Source of the DNA: Smithellaceae bacterium
Lineage (GTDB): Bacteria; Desulfobacterota; Syntrophia; Syntrophales; Smithellaceae
Assembly: GCA_028704195.1 (NCBI GenBank)
Contig: JAQVLL010000001.1
Location: 1-15,139 of the forward strand
Reading direction: 5' to 3'
Length of the DNA: 15,139 nt
In this document: piece by piece, positions 7,180 through 13,958 of the stretch
Layout: every line of letters begins with the position of its first letter
Numbering within the stretch: position 1 is the first letter of the stretch
Made by a program: the position numbers and the translations under genes
The notes under the pieces: model-generated
Database searches by the model: none
Told to the model about the DNA's origin: nothing
The model's input: the letters and a program-made list of their open reading frames with translations, nothing else

Positions 7180-8865
7180 ATGAAAAATACCGTATGGACA
7201 TTATTGACCCCCCGGCTGCTTTCCGCGAGGCCCGGCGTGCAAAACAACCGCCGATCACGGTTTTTCTTTTTTTTCTTCATCGGCCTGATATTCTGGGCAG
7301 GGGCTTTCCTGATCTTTTACCGGGTATTGACCTACTTCCAAAGCGTGCAGGATTTCGGCGATATCCTGGCCATGAAGCTTCTTTCCATGATGATCATCAC
7401 CTTCTCCACCCTCCTGCTTTTCAGCAGTGTTATCAACAGTCTATCTCATCTGTATTTGAGCCGCGATTTATCTTTGCTGCATTCTCTACCGGTTTCTGTG
7501 GTGGACATTTTCAGATCCAGGTGGTTGACCAGCGCCTTTGATTCATCCTGGATGGTTGTGGCGTTTAGCCTTCCTGTTTTTTTATCCTACGGCCTGGTTT
7601 TTGATGCCGGTATTTTTTATTATCTGATCACCCTTGCCGCCATTGTCTGCATGTGCCTGATCGCCTCAGGCCTCAGCAGCATGGTTGTTTTGCTGGGGGC
7701 CGCAATACTTCCCGCGGGGAAAATACGCACCCTTTTTGTCATCCTGGGGGTTTTGCTGGCGGTGCTGCTCATCATTGTTTTGAGAATGATTCAACCGGAA
7801 CAGCTCGTTAATCCGGATAGTTTTGCCTCCGTTGTTCTGTATTTTAATTCCATGCAGGCGCTCAATCTGCCTTATCTGCCGACAACCTGGATAACCGATA
7901 CGGTTCGTTTTGCCCTGAAAAGCGAATGGAGCGCTTCCGCATTGAACCTGGCCCTTTCCGCCAGCTTTGTTTTGTTCCTTCTTTTCATAAACGAAACAAC
8001 GGCGGGTGCCATCTACTTCCGCGGTTTCTCGCGCGCTCAGACAACAGCAAAAAGGCTTTTCAAACCGGTAACCTTCGGCGGCCGCAGCTGGGAGGGCCTG
8101 TTGAATTTTCTTTCAAGACCGGCCAAGGCTTTCGCCGTAAAGGAACTGCGATCGTTCTTCAGGGATTCCACGCAGTGGCCACAGCTTTTTCTCATCTGTG
8201 CGCTGATCGTGATTTACCTGTATAATTTCTCCGTCCTGCCGTTGGACCGATCACCGATCAAAACCGTCTATCTGCAAAATGTTTTTTCTTTTTTAAATGT
8301 GGGACTTTCGGCTTTTGTCCTTTCGGCAATCGCCGCCCGGTTTGTTTTTCCGGCCGTCAGCATGGAGGGTGAAGCCTTCTGGATTATTCAATCGGCGCCT
8401 GTTTCAATGAAAACATTTCTCTGGATAAAGTTTTTTCTCTACTATCTGCCGCTGCTTTTTCTTACGGAAACACTTATCGTCGCATCGAATATTCTGTTGA
8501 GGGTCACACCATTCATGATGTTCTTATCCGTGCTGACAATCTTCTGTCTGGTTCCGGCAATCGTTGCGCTGGCTGTTGGGCTGGGTGCCCGTTACCCGGA
8601 TTTCAAATCCGAGAATCCCGCAATGTCGGCGACCAGCTTTGGGGGACTGCTTTTCATGCTTCTCAGTTTTGGCCTGATCGCTTCCGTCATTATCCTTGAG
8701 GCAGGACCGGTTTATCGAGTCTTTATGGCCGAATTACATGGACAGAGCTTATCCGCCAAGCAAATCATCCGGCTGGCGCTGTCCTTCTCTTTTGCCCTGT
8801 TTCTCTGCATATTTGCGGTCTTTTACCCCATGAAACTGGGTGAAAACCATCTGCTCAAAAGATGA
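7180..8865 (+). CDS. ABC transporter permease, multi-spanning
   Basis: A 561-residue, strongly hydrophobic protein with roughly 12 transmembrane segments by eye. They lie near residues 28-49, 67-88, 115-178 (several), 185-203, 252-270, 332-351, 370-392, 412-465 (two or three), 487-510 and 532-552. A basic, soluble loop (about 271-325, with RAQTTAKRLFKPV) separates the two halves. The length and two-block layout resemble the putative ABC exporter permeases that carry both halves in one chain. It begins four bases after the ATPase stop, with GGGAAG about ten bases upstream, and ends the three-gene operon. Together with the ATPase it should form an exporter or membrane-remodelling complex. No substrate can be inferred, though the linked extracytoplasmic transglutaminase-like protein is a likely partner. 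Confidence 0.82.
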   Translation: MKNTVWTLLTPRLLSARPGVQNNRRSRFFFFFFIGLIFWAGAFLIFYRVLTYFQSVQDFGDILAMKLLSMMIITFSTLLLFSSVINSLSHLYLSRDLSLLHSLPVSVVDIFRSRWLTSAFDSSWMVVAFSLPVFLSYGLVFDAGIFYYLITLAAIVCMCLIASGLSSMVVLLGAAILPAGKIRTLFVILGVLLAVLLIIVLRMIQPEQLVNPDSFASVVLYFNSMQALNLPYLPTTWITDTVRFALKSEWSASALNLALSASFVLFLLFINETTAGAIYFRGFSRAQTTAKRLFKPVTFGGRSWEGLLNFLSRPAKAFAVKELRSFFRDSTQWPQLFLICALIVIYLYNFSVLPLDRSPIKTVYLQNVFSFLNVGLSAFVLSAIAARFVFPAVSMEGEAFWIIQSAPVSMKTFLWIKFFLYYLPLLFLTETLIVASNILLRVTPFMMFLSVLTIFCLVPAIVALAVGLGARYPDFKSENPAMSATSFGGLLFMLLSFGLIASVIILEAGPVYRVFMAELHGQSLSAKQIIRLALSFSFALFLCIFAVFYPMKLGENHLLKR

Positions 8866-9042
8866 ATTCCCAAAGCCTTTTGATGCACGGACTTTGTCGG
8901 CACAGGAAGCTTCTGAAATTGTCAATCGTGGAAAATTACCTTGATTTTCGCTGCCGGATAGGCTAAACAAGCCCGCATTCTGTATGAACCTGTTTCAGCA
9001 GATTTTTTCGCTGATCTTGTTGAGATATCGAAAGGAGTTTTC

Positions 9043-11124
9043 ATGGCAAAATACGAATCCAAATCTCTCAGAAATGTGGTTGTAATCGGCCACGGCGGAA
9101 CAGGCAAAACTTCTCTTTGTGAATCCCTGTTATATGTCTCCGGAAAAAATGAGCGCCTGGGACGTGTAGACGACGGCTCATCCACCATGGATTTTGAACC
9201 GGAAGAGCAGAGAAAACACGTTTCCATATCGTCCGCAGCCAATTTTGTTGAATGGGATAAACATAAAATCAACATCGTCGATACGCCGGGCGACTCCAAC
9301 TTTACCTTTGACATCAAGTGTTCGATCAGTATTGTGGATAATGCTATCGTAGTGATTGATTCTGTTGGCGGCGTTGAATTCCAGACGCAAAAAGTCTGGG
9401 AGCTGGCCGATGAATATTCCCTCCCCCGCATGATTTTCATCAACCGTATGGATCGCGAAAGGGCTGATTTCAACAAGGTGCTGGAAAGCATCAAAACCAA
9501 ACTCAAGAAGAAAGCAACCCCCGTCTGTCTGCCCATCGGCGCGGAAGATAAATTTCAGGGAATTGTCGATCTGATCAGCATGAAAGCCTATACGTTCACT
9601 GACAACAAGGGCATCGGTAAGGCGGGCGACATACCCGCAGATATGATGGATGATGCCAAAAGCATACACAGCTCCATGGTCGAAGACATTGCGGAAGCCG
9701 ATGACGAATTGATGAACAAATACCTGGAAGCCGGTGAACTTTCCGCCGATGAGCTTAAAGCCGGATTGAGAAAAGGTATCCTGTCGGGCAGCATCATTCC
9801 CGTCATATGCGGTTCAGCCATCAAAGGCATCGGCACGACCATGCTGATGGATTTGGCGGCCAGTTCATTTGCGTCACCCGTTGATCGTGGACCTGTGAAA
9901 GGTCATAAACCGGGCACGGACAGTGTTGAAGAAAGACAACCGTCGGAAGATGCTCCTTTTTCTGCCATTGTTTTCAAAACCATCGCCGATCCTTACGCCG
10001 GACGCCTGACATTGTTCCGGGTTTATTCCGGCAAACTTAATGCTGATTCCGCTGTCTATAACTCTTCTAAAAAAATCACGGAAAAATTCGGTCATATTTT
10101 CTTTTTGGAAGGCAAAAATCAGAAACAGGCGGAAGTCCTCATCCCAGGCGACATCGCCGGCGTTGCTAAACTGAAGGAAACCGTTGCCGGCGACACTCTT
10201 TGCTTCGAAAAAGCGCCCATCATCTTCGAAAAAGTCGCTGTTCCGCCACCTATCATGTCTTTTGCCGTCGAACCGAAGTCCAGAGGTGACGAAGACAAGA
10301 TAGCCTCGTCCATCCACCGCCTGACGGAAGAAGATCCGACGATTGTTTTCTCACGCAACGTCCAGACCAAGGAAATGATTCTCTCCGGCATGGGACAGGT
10401 GCATATTGAAGTCAACGTGGAGAAAATGAAACGAAAATTCGGCGTTGAAGTCAACCTGAACACACCGAAGGTTCCCTACCTGGAAACCATCAAGGGCAAA
10501 ACCAACGTTCAAGGCCGCTACAAGAAACAATCCGGAGGACGCGGTCAGTTTGGCGACTGCACGATCGACATCGAACCGCTGCCGCGCGGCGCAGGCTATG
10601 AATTCCTGGATAAGATTGTTGGCGGCGTTATTCCCGGGCAATACCGACCGGCCGTAGACAAAGGCATTCAGGAAGCTGCAGCCAAAGGCGTGATAGCGGG
10701 TTACCCCGTGGTGGACTTCAGAATATCGCTTGTTTTCGGCTCTTACCACACAGTCGATTCATCGGAAATGGCGTTTAAAATTGCCGGCTCCATGGCGTTT
10801 CAAAAAGGCGTTATGGAATGTCAGCCGATTCTTCTGGAGCCCATAGTGAATATTGCCATTGAAGTCCCTGATGAATATATGGGCGACGTCATCGGTGATC
10901 TCAACAGCCGGCGCGGGCGTGTTCTGGGTATGGACACGAACGGCACCAACCAAATCATTAAAGGTCAAGTCCCCCTTGCGGAAATTTTAAAATACGCCCC
11001 TGATCTTCGTTCCATGACCAGCGGGCGGGGAAATTTCACCTATACCGATTCGCATTATGAAGAAGTTCCTTCCTACATCGCGGATAAAATTATTGCCGAA
11101 TCGAAAAAAGAAACTGAAACGTAA
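9043..11124 (+). CDS. Elongation factor G paralogue, EF-G II class
   Basis: A 693-residue EF-G-like GTPase with all five domains. The nucleotide-binding motifs are unusual: G1 is GHGGTGKT (16-23); switch I reads RKHVSI (57-62) where fusA has RGITI; G3 is DTPGD (80-84), so Asp84 replaces the catalytic His; and G4 is NRMD (134-137) rather than NKxD. Domain IV is present with KKQSGGRGQFGDC and GSYHTVDSSEMAF. EF-G II proteins of several bacteria bind ribosomes, but their cellular role is unsettled, so I do not call it a translocase. ATG 9043 has an excellent AAAGGAG site at five-base spacing. It is separated by 177 bases from the ABC permease, with no clear terminator and only weak promoter-like sequence in that gap. 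mogA follows six bases after its stop. Confidence 0.93.
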   Translation: MAKYESKSLRNVVVIGHGGTGKTSLCESLLYVSGKNERLGRVDDGSSTMDFEPEEQRKHVSISSAANFVEWDKHKINIVDTPGDSNFTFDIKCSISIVDNAIVVIDSVGGVEFQTQKVWELADEYSLPRMIFINRMDRERADFNKVLESIKTKLKKKATPVCLPIGAEDKFQGIVDLISMKAYTFTDNKGIGKAGDIPADMMDDAKSIHSSMVEDIAEADDELMNKYLEAGELSADELKAGLRKGILSGSIIPVICGSAIKGIGTTMLMDLAASSFASPVDRGPVKGHKPGTDSVEERQPSEDAPFSAIVFKTIADPYAGRLTLFRVYSGKLNADSAVYNSSKKITEKFGHIFFLEGKNQKQAEVLIPGDIAGVAKLKETVAGDTLCFEKAPIIFEKVAVPPPIMSFAVEPKSRGDEDKIASSIHRLTEEDPTIVFSRNVQTKEMILSGMGQVHIEVNVEKMKRKFGVEVNLNTPKVPYLETIKGKTNVQGRYKKQSGGRGQFGDCTIDIEPLPRGAGYEFLDKIVGGVIPGQYRPAVDKGIQEAAAKGVIAGYPVVDFRISLVFGSYHTVDSSEMAFKIAGSMAFQKGVMECQPILLEPIVNIAIEVPDEYMGDVIGDLNSRRGRVLGMDTNGTNQIIKGQVPLAEILKYAPDLRSMTSGRGNFTYTDSHYEEVPSYIADKIIAESKKETET

Positions 11125-11130
11125 CCTTCA

Positions 11131-11625
11131 ATGTTCTATGCCGCCATTATTACAGTGAGCGATAAAGGCTCTCAGGGCAAAAGGCAGGATTTAAGCGGCC
11201 CCGCCATAGCAGAAATGCTGGCGGGCGCCGCTGTTGAAGTAAAGCATACCCTCATTACCCCCGATGAAGTCGATCAGATACAGAAAGCGATTATTCGATT
11301 TGCTGATGTGGAAGGAATGGATTTGATTTTGACCACGGGCGGAACGGGGGTCAGTCCGCGCGATCTTACACCGGATGCCACCCAGAAAGTTCTGGATAAA
11401 GAAATTCCCGGAATGGCCGAAGCCATGCGCATCGCCAGCATGAAAATTACGCCCCATGCCATGATTTCCAGAGCGGTTGCCGGAATTCGTGGCCATTCGT
11501 TGATCATCAATCTCCCCGGAAGCCCCAAAGGTGCCAGGGAGAATCTTGCCGCTGTTCTGCCGGCAATTCCGCATGCGATCGAAAAAATAAAAGGCGATGA
11601 CCGCGACTGCGCGGTATCGCCCTAG
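11131..11625 (+). CDS. mogA: Molybdopterin adenylyltransferase, MogA/MoaB family
   Basis: A 164-residue protein with the MoCF-domain hallmarks TTGGTGVSPRDLTPDAT (68-84) and NLPGSPKGARENL (127-139). The N-terminus, IITVSDKGSQGKRQDLSGPAI, is typical of MogA. It activates molybdopterin by adenylation before molybdenum insertion in molybdenum-cofactor synthesis, in the cytoplasm. MoaB, the related name used in some lineages, is possible. It sits six bases downstream of EF-G II and is probably co-transcribed with it. No recognisable Shine-Dalgarno stands alone before its ATG, so coupling is likely. It converges with the Mut7-C gene. Confidence 0.9.
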   Translation: MFYAAIITVSDKGSQGKRQDLSGPAIAEMLAGAAVEVKHTLITPDEVDQIQKAIIRFADVEGMDLILTTGGTGVSPRDLTPDATQKVLDKEIPGMAEAMRIASMKITPHAMISRAVAGIRGHSLIINLPGSPKGARENLAAVLPAIPHAIEKIKGDDRDCAVSP

Positions 11626-11646
11626 AAAACACTTATCCGCAGGCAT

Positions 11647-11659
11647 CCGCCCCAGGCGG
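11647..11659. repeat. Short GC-rich hairpin between convergent genes
   Basis: CCGCC, a three-base CCA loop, and GGCGG form a compact five-pair hairpin between the stops of mogA and the Mut7-C gene. There is no T-run on either side, so it may help end transcription or protect mRNA ends but is not a textbook terminator. Confidence 0.35.
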
Positions 11660-11690
11660 CATAACGGTCGTCCGTATAGACGCCGGCAAT

Positions 11691-12185
11691 TCACCGTGTC
11701 TGATCATGCACCGGTATGGTGATGTCGTTATCTTTCAGAAACTTCAGCGCGTTCCGAATATGCGTTCCGGGCCAGTAAATCTTTCCACAGCTCTCGCAAC
11801 GGTTATAACGGTCATAATTTTCATAAACAAACGGCGGGACCAGATCATGAACATCCCCACGCGTAGTCGGGCACAGCCTTGAATTGCAGATCAGACAAAT
11901 TCTGTACATGTTTTCGTAATCGATTTTTAATGACAGTTTACGGATGACAAAACCGAGCTGCCGGCCTGTGCCTGCCGCCGGCAAAAGAAGGATATCCCCT
12001 GAAAACTGCCGCTCGAGCATATCTCTTCTGCGGGTCAACAGGACACGCCTCTGGTCTTGCGCCTGCCGCATCATCAGCCGGCCGGCCTTGCCGCTGTATA
12101 CCACGGTGTCATATCCCAGCAGCCTGAGCCATTTCGCCAGACCTGTGAGCGAAGCGTCAGTGATAAATCTCGGCTGTGCACTCAT
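11691..12185 (-). CDS. Mut7-C RNase-domain protein (PIN-like fold with zinc ribbon)
   Basis: A 164-residue protein matching the Mut7-C family. The N-terminus FITDASLTGLAKWLRLLGYDT (from residue 7) supplies the first PIN-like acidic residue, Asp10. LLTRRRDML (49-57) supplies a second acidic position, Asp55. A four-cysteine zinc ribbon follows: CLIC (Cys97, Cys100) and CESC (Cys130, Cys133). The family is predicted to be a nuclease from its fold and from the C-terminal domain of animal Mut-7; direct bacterial evidence is scarce. Its ATG overlaps the stop of the LapA gene as ATGA and no Shine-Dalgarno is visible, which suggests translational coupling. Confidence 0.85.
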   Translation of the reverse strand: MSAQPRFITDASLTGLAKWLRLLGYDTVVYSGKAGRLMMRQAQDQRRVLLTRRRDMLERQFSGDILLLPAAGTGRQLGFVIRKLSLKIDYENMYRICLICNSRLCPTTRGDVHDLVPPFVYENYDRYNRCESCGKIYWPGTHIRNALKFLKDNDITIPVHDQTR

Positions 12186-12499
12186 GGAGAAGGTTCGGGC
12201 ATCTTCTTGCGTTCTTCAATCATGGGCGGTGCTTCGTGGTCTCTCAACTCCTTGCGCAGGTCCCTGACCGTTTTATTCAGGCGGCTGATCGTGCGATTCA
12301 GGCGGAATCTTTCCACAACACCCAGCAGGCCCGTAATGATCACCCCCACGAGCAGGGCAACAAAAATGAGCATATAGGAGGGAACAACGATGTCTTGAAT
12401 GTAGTAGTATTTGATGGTTACGGGCACTGCATTGAACTGGGAAAAAGTCACAATAAAAAATGCAAAGAGGATCGTCAGAATTAGATAAAATATTTTCAT
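12182..12499 (-). CDS. LapA-domain (DUF1049) small membrane protein
   Basis: A 105-residue protein with two transmembrane helices (about 2-20 and 39-62), followed by a charged, probably coiled-coil segment (about 64-90, RLNRTISRLNKTVRDLRKEL) and a Pro/Lys-rich tail. This is the layout of LapA/YciS proteins, which in enterobacteria act with LapB in controlling lipopolysaccharide synthesis. That role is by family analogy only; no lapB is present here. I chose ATG 12499 because GGGAGG lies ten bases upstream. The alternative ATG at 12508 overlaps the HIT stop as ATGA, but only one base separates it from the same site. The 3' end overlaps the Mut7-C start by four bases. Confidence 0.82.
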   Translation of the reverse strand: MKIFYLILTILFAFFIVTFSQFNAVPVTIKYYYIQDIVVPSYMLIFVALLVGVIITGLLGVVERFRLNRTISRLNKTVRDLRKELRDHEAPPMIEERKKMPEPSP

Positions 12500-12504
12500 G
12501 GCAC

Positions 12505-12990
12505 TCATACCTCCCGAGAATATTTTTTAAAAAGCGGTGCAAGTTTTGCGGCGGTGGTGGCGAGGTCTTCCGGGACAACGCGGACATGGCCGACCACACT
12601 CATAAAATTGGTGTCCCCTTCCCAGCGCGGTATCAAATGAACATGAACATGTTCGGCAATGCCGGCGCCGGCCGCCTTGCCCAGATTCATGCCGATGTTG
12701 AATCCGTTCGGATTCATCGCATCTTTTAATACTTTCACAGAAGTGTCCAGAAGGGCAAATATCTCTCCACGTTCTTCCATGGTCAATTCTGCGATATCCC
12801 CCAGATGACGCTCGGGAATAATCATCAAATGACCATTGACATACGGATACCGGTTGAGCATCACAAAACATGTCTTTCCCTGAAAAACGATGTAATCATC
12901 GCACCGGATCGAACATTTGCAAAACACACAACCTTCCTGCTTTTCACACACGAGATACTCCATTCTCCATGGCGCAAACATTGTTTCCAT
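12505..12990 (-). CDS. HIT-family nucleotide hydrolase/transferase (Ap4A phosphorylase-like)
   Basis: A 161-residue histidine-triad protein. The catalytic motif HVHVHL spans His114, His116 and His118. CVFC (Cys21, Cys24), probably with His62, gives the zinc site of the zinc-binding HIT branch. The N-terminus FAPWRMEYL and the block NRYPYVNGHLMIIPERH are typical of HIT proteins related to Ap4A phosphorylase. Members cleave or phosphorolyse nucleotide-phosphate bonds such as those in diadenosine tetraphosphate; the exact substrate cannot be read here. ATG 12990 has AGGA nine bases upstream, and a TATAAT-like element lies just before it without a good -35. It is first in a HIT, LapA, Mut7-C transcription unit. 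Confidence 0.88.
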   Translation of the reverse strand: METMFAPWRMEYLVCEKQEGCVFCKCSIRCDDYIVFQGKTCFVMLNRYPYVNGHLMIIPERHLGDIAELTMEERGEIFALLDTSVKVLKDAMNPNGFNIGMNLGKAAGAGIAEHVHVHLIPRWEGDTNFMSVVGHVRVVPEDLATTAAKLAPLFKKYSREV

Positions 12991-13019
12991 ATTTTCGGTT
13001 CCTGATTATAATCAACCAC

Positions 13020-13066
13020 CTCGCAGCAAGCTACGGAGAATCAACGCTCGTCCCGCGTGAGCGGGA
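13020..13066. repeat. GC-rich stem-loop and degenerate palindrome between minus-strand genes
   Basis: TCCCGC (13051-13056), a GTGA loop, and GCGGGA (13061-13066) form a strong six-pair hairpin. Just before it, CCTCGCAGC AA GCTACGGAG (13020-13039) is a degenerate nine-pair palindrome. It lies between the phosphodiesterase stop and the HIT gene. There is no T-run on the minus strand after the stem. It may be a REP-like dispersed element or a weak transcription end. Confidence 0.4.
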
Positions 13067-13076
13067 TTGAATCGGA

Positions 13077-13574
13077 TCATTTGATCGTGATGATCCTGCC
13101 TGTTAATTCATCGCCTACTTCCAGGATCCCTATGCTTCTGGATTTTGCAAAGCGTTTATCAACCGCCGACCCCGGATTGAAAAAGTACACACCGTCTATG
13201 CTCCTGTTCACCGGATAATGCGTATGACCGAAGACAATGCAATCGAGAGGACCAAGCTTTGCCGCGAGTTTTTTTTCAATCCCCTCGGGTGAACCCCACC
13301 CGTGGATCAGCCCTATTTTAAATCCCTTGATCTCCATAAGCAGATGTTCAGGAAGTTCCTCTCTTACCCTCGGGCTATCCATGTTTCCACAGACCGCCCT
13401 TACTTCTTTATCGCCGAAAAGGGTCAGGACGGATAATTCGACTAAATCTCCAGCATGAAATATCATATCGACATCAGAAAAATTTTCGTCAATGATTCTC
13501 TTTAAGTTTTCATCAAAGCCGGAAATATGCGTGTCCGATAATACACCTATCTTGACTTTATTTTGATTCATCAT
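13077..13574 (-). CDS. YfcE/MJ0936-family metallophosphodiesterase
   Basis: A 165-residue calcineurin-like phosphoesterase with the complete metal-binding set. It has SDTH (Asp14, His16), HAGD (His40, Asp43), GNMD (Asn64), IHG (His91) and GHTH (His117, His119), followed by FNPGSA. The length matches the short YfcE/MJ0936 group, which hydrolyses phosphodiester bonds with two divalent metals; the natural substrate is usually unknown. ATG 13574 and ATG 13571 are adjacent, and neither has a clear Shine-Dalgarno in the A/T-rich upstream stretch. It is divergent from the 92-residue gene and ligA. The GC-rich hairpin separates it from the HIT unit. Confidence 0.9.
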   Translation of the reverse strand: MMNQNKVKIGVLSDTHISGFDENLKRIIDENFSDVDMIFHAGDLVELSVLTLFGDKEVRAVCGNMDSPRVREELPEHLLMEIKGFKIGLIHGWGSPEGIEKKLAAKLGPLDCIVFGHTHYPVNRSIDGVYFFNPGSAVDKRFAKSRSIGILEVGDELTGRIITIK

Positions 13575-13606
13575 ATTTTTTTATTTATTAGCGGCAAGAT
13601 TGAAAA

Positions 13607-13618
13607 AACACAAGTGTT
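13607..13618. promoter_or_regulatory. AACAC-AA-GTGTT inverted repeat in a divergent promoter region
   Basis: A perfect 5+2+5 palindrome lies between the divergent phosphodiesterase and 92-residue genes. Its size and position would suit an operator for a dimeric regulator, but a 10-base match can arise by chance, and no regulator gene is nearby. Confidence 0.25.
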
Positions 13619-13642
13619 ATTTACGGACCCCTTACAATCAGT

Positions 13643-13671
13643 TTGACTTTGGACTCAACCCAATATAACAT
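13643..13671 (+). promoter_or_regulatory. Candidate promoter for the small gene and ligA
   Basis: TTGACT (13643-13648) is followed at 17 bases by TAACAT (13666-13671), or at 15 bases by TATAAC (13664-13669). Either places the start of transcription within about two to four bases of the ATG at 13680. Confidence 0.5.
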
Positions 13672-13679
13672 AACACATC

Positions 13680-13958
13680 ATGAATAAGCTTGAAGAATCC
13701 TTAAATAAAATCGCGGGCAATATCCTTTCCCTGGATGAGGCTTCCCTGATTTCACTCTGGGAAAAATACAAAATAAAAATGGAACATTTTTCTTTTTCAC
13801 CGGAGTGGGAAAAAGCCGTGGTGATCTTCTCGATTATCAATTCCGTTCGCGTGAAAAACGCAATTTTTAATGAACAATTATTAAAAAAACAAACGACTGA
13901 AAACACACCGCCCGCAAAAAGAAAACCCGGAAAACCAAATCTACGACTGGTTAAATGA
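13680..13958 (+). CDS. Hypothetical 92-residue protein upstream of ligA
   Basis: I do not recognise this protein. It is soluble, with predicted helices in the first 70 residues (LEESLNKIAGNILSLDEASL, then WEKAVVIFSIINSVRVKNAIF), and ends in a basic, proline-rich tail (PPAKRKPGKPNLRLVK). There is no signal peptide, cysteine pair or membrane segment. An in-frame TAA stands at 13671-13673, only two codons before the ATG, so no earlier start is possible. There is no Shine-Dalgarno, and the candidate promoter would leave almost no 5' leader. Its stop overlaps the ligA start as ATGA. The codon use looks like coding sequence and the tight join to ligA supports a real gene, but its function is unknown. 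Confidence 0.65.
   Translation: MNKLEESLNKIAGNILSLDEASLISLWEKYKIKMEHFSFSPEWEKAVVIFSIINSVRVKNAIFNEQLLKKQTTENTPPAKRKPGKPNLRLVK

Noticed and set aside
9178..9669. 163-codon minus-strand open frame
   Set aside because: Antisense to EF-G II, which has conserved motifs throughout.
11191..11694. 167-codon minus-strand open frame
   Set aside because: Antisense to mogA. It has no recognisable motif, and mogA is well supported.
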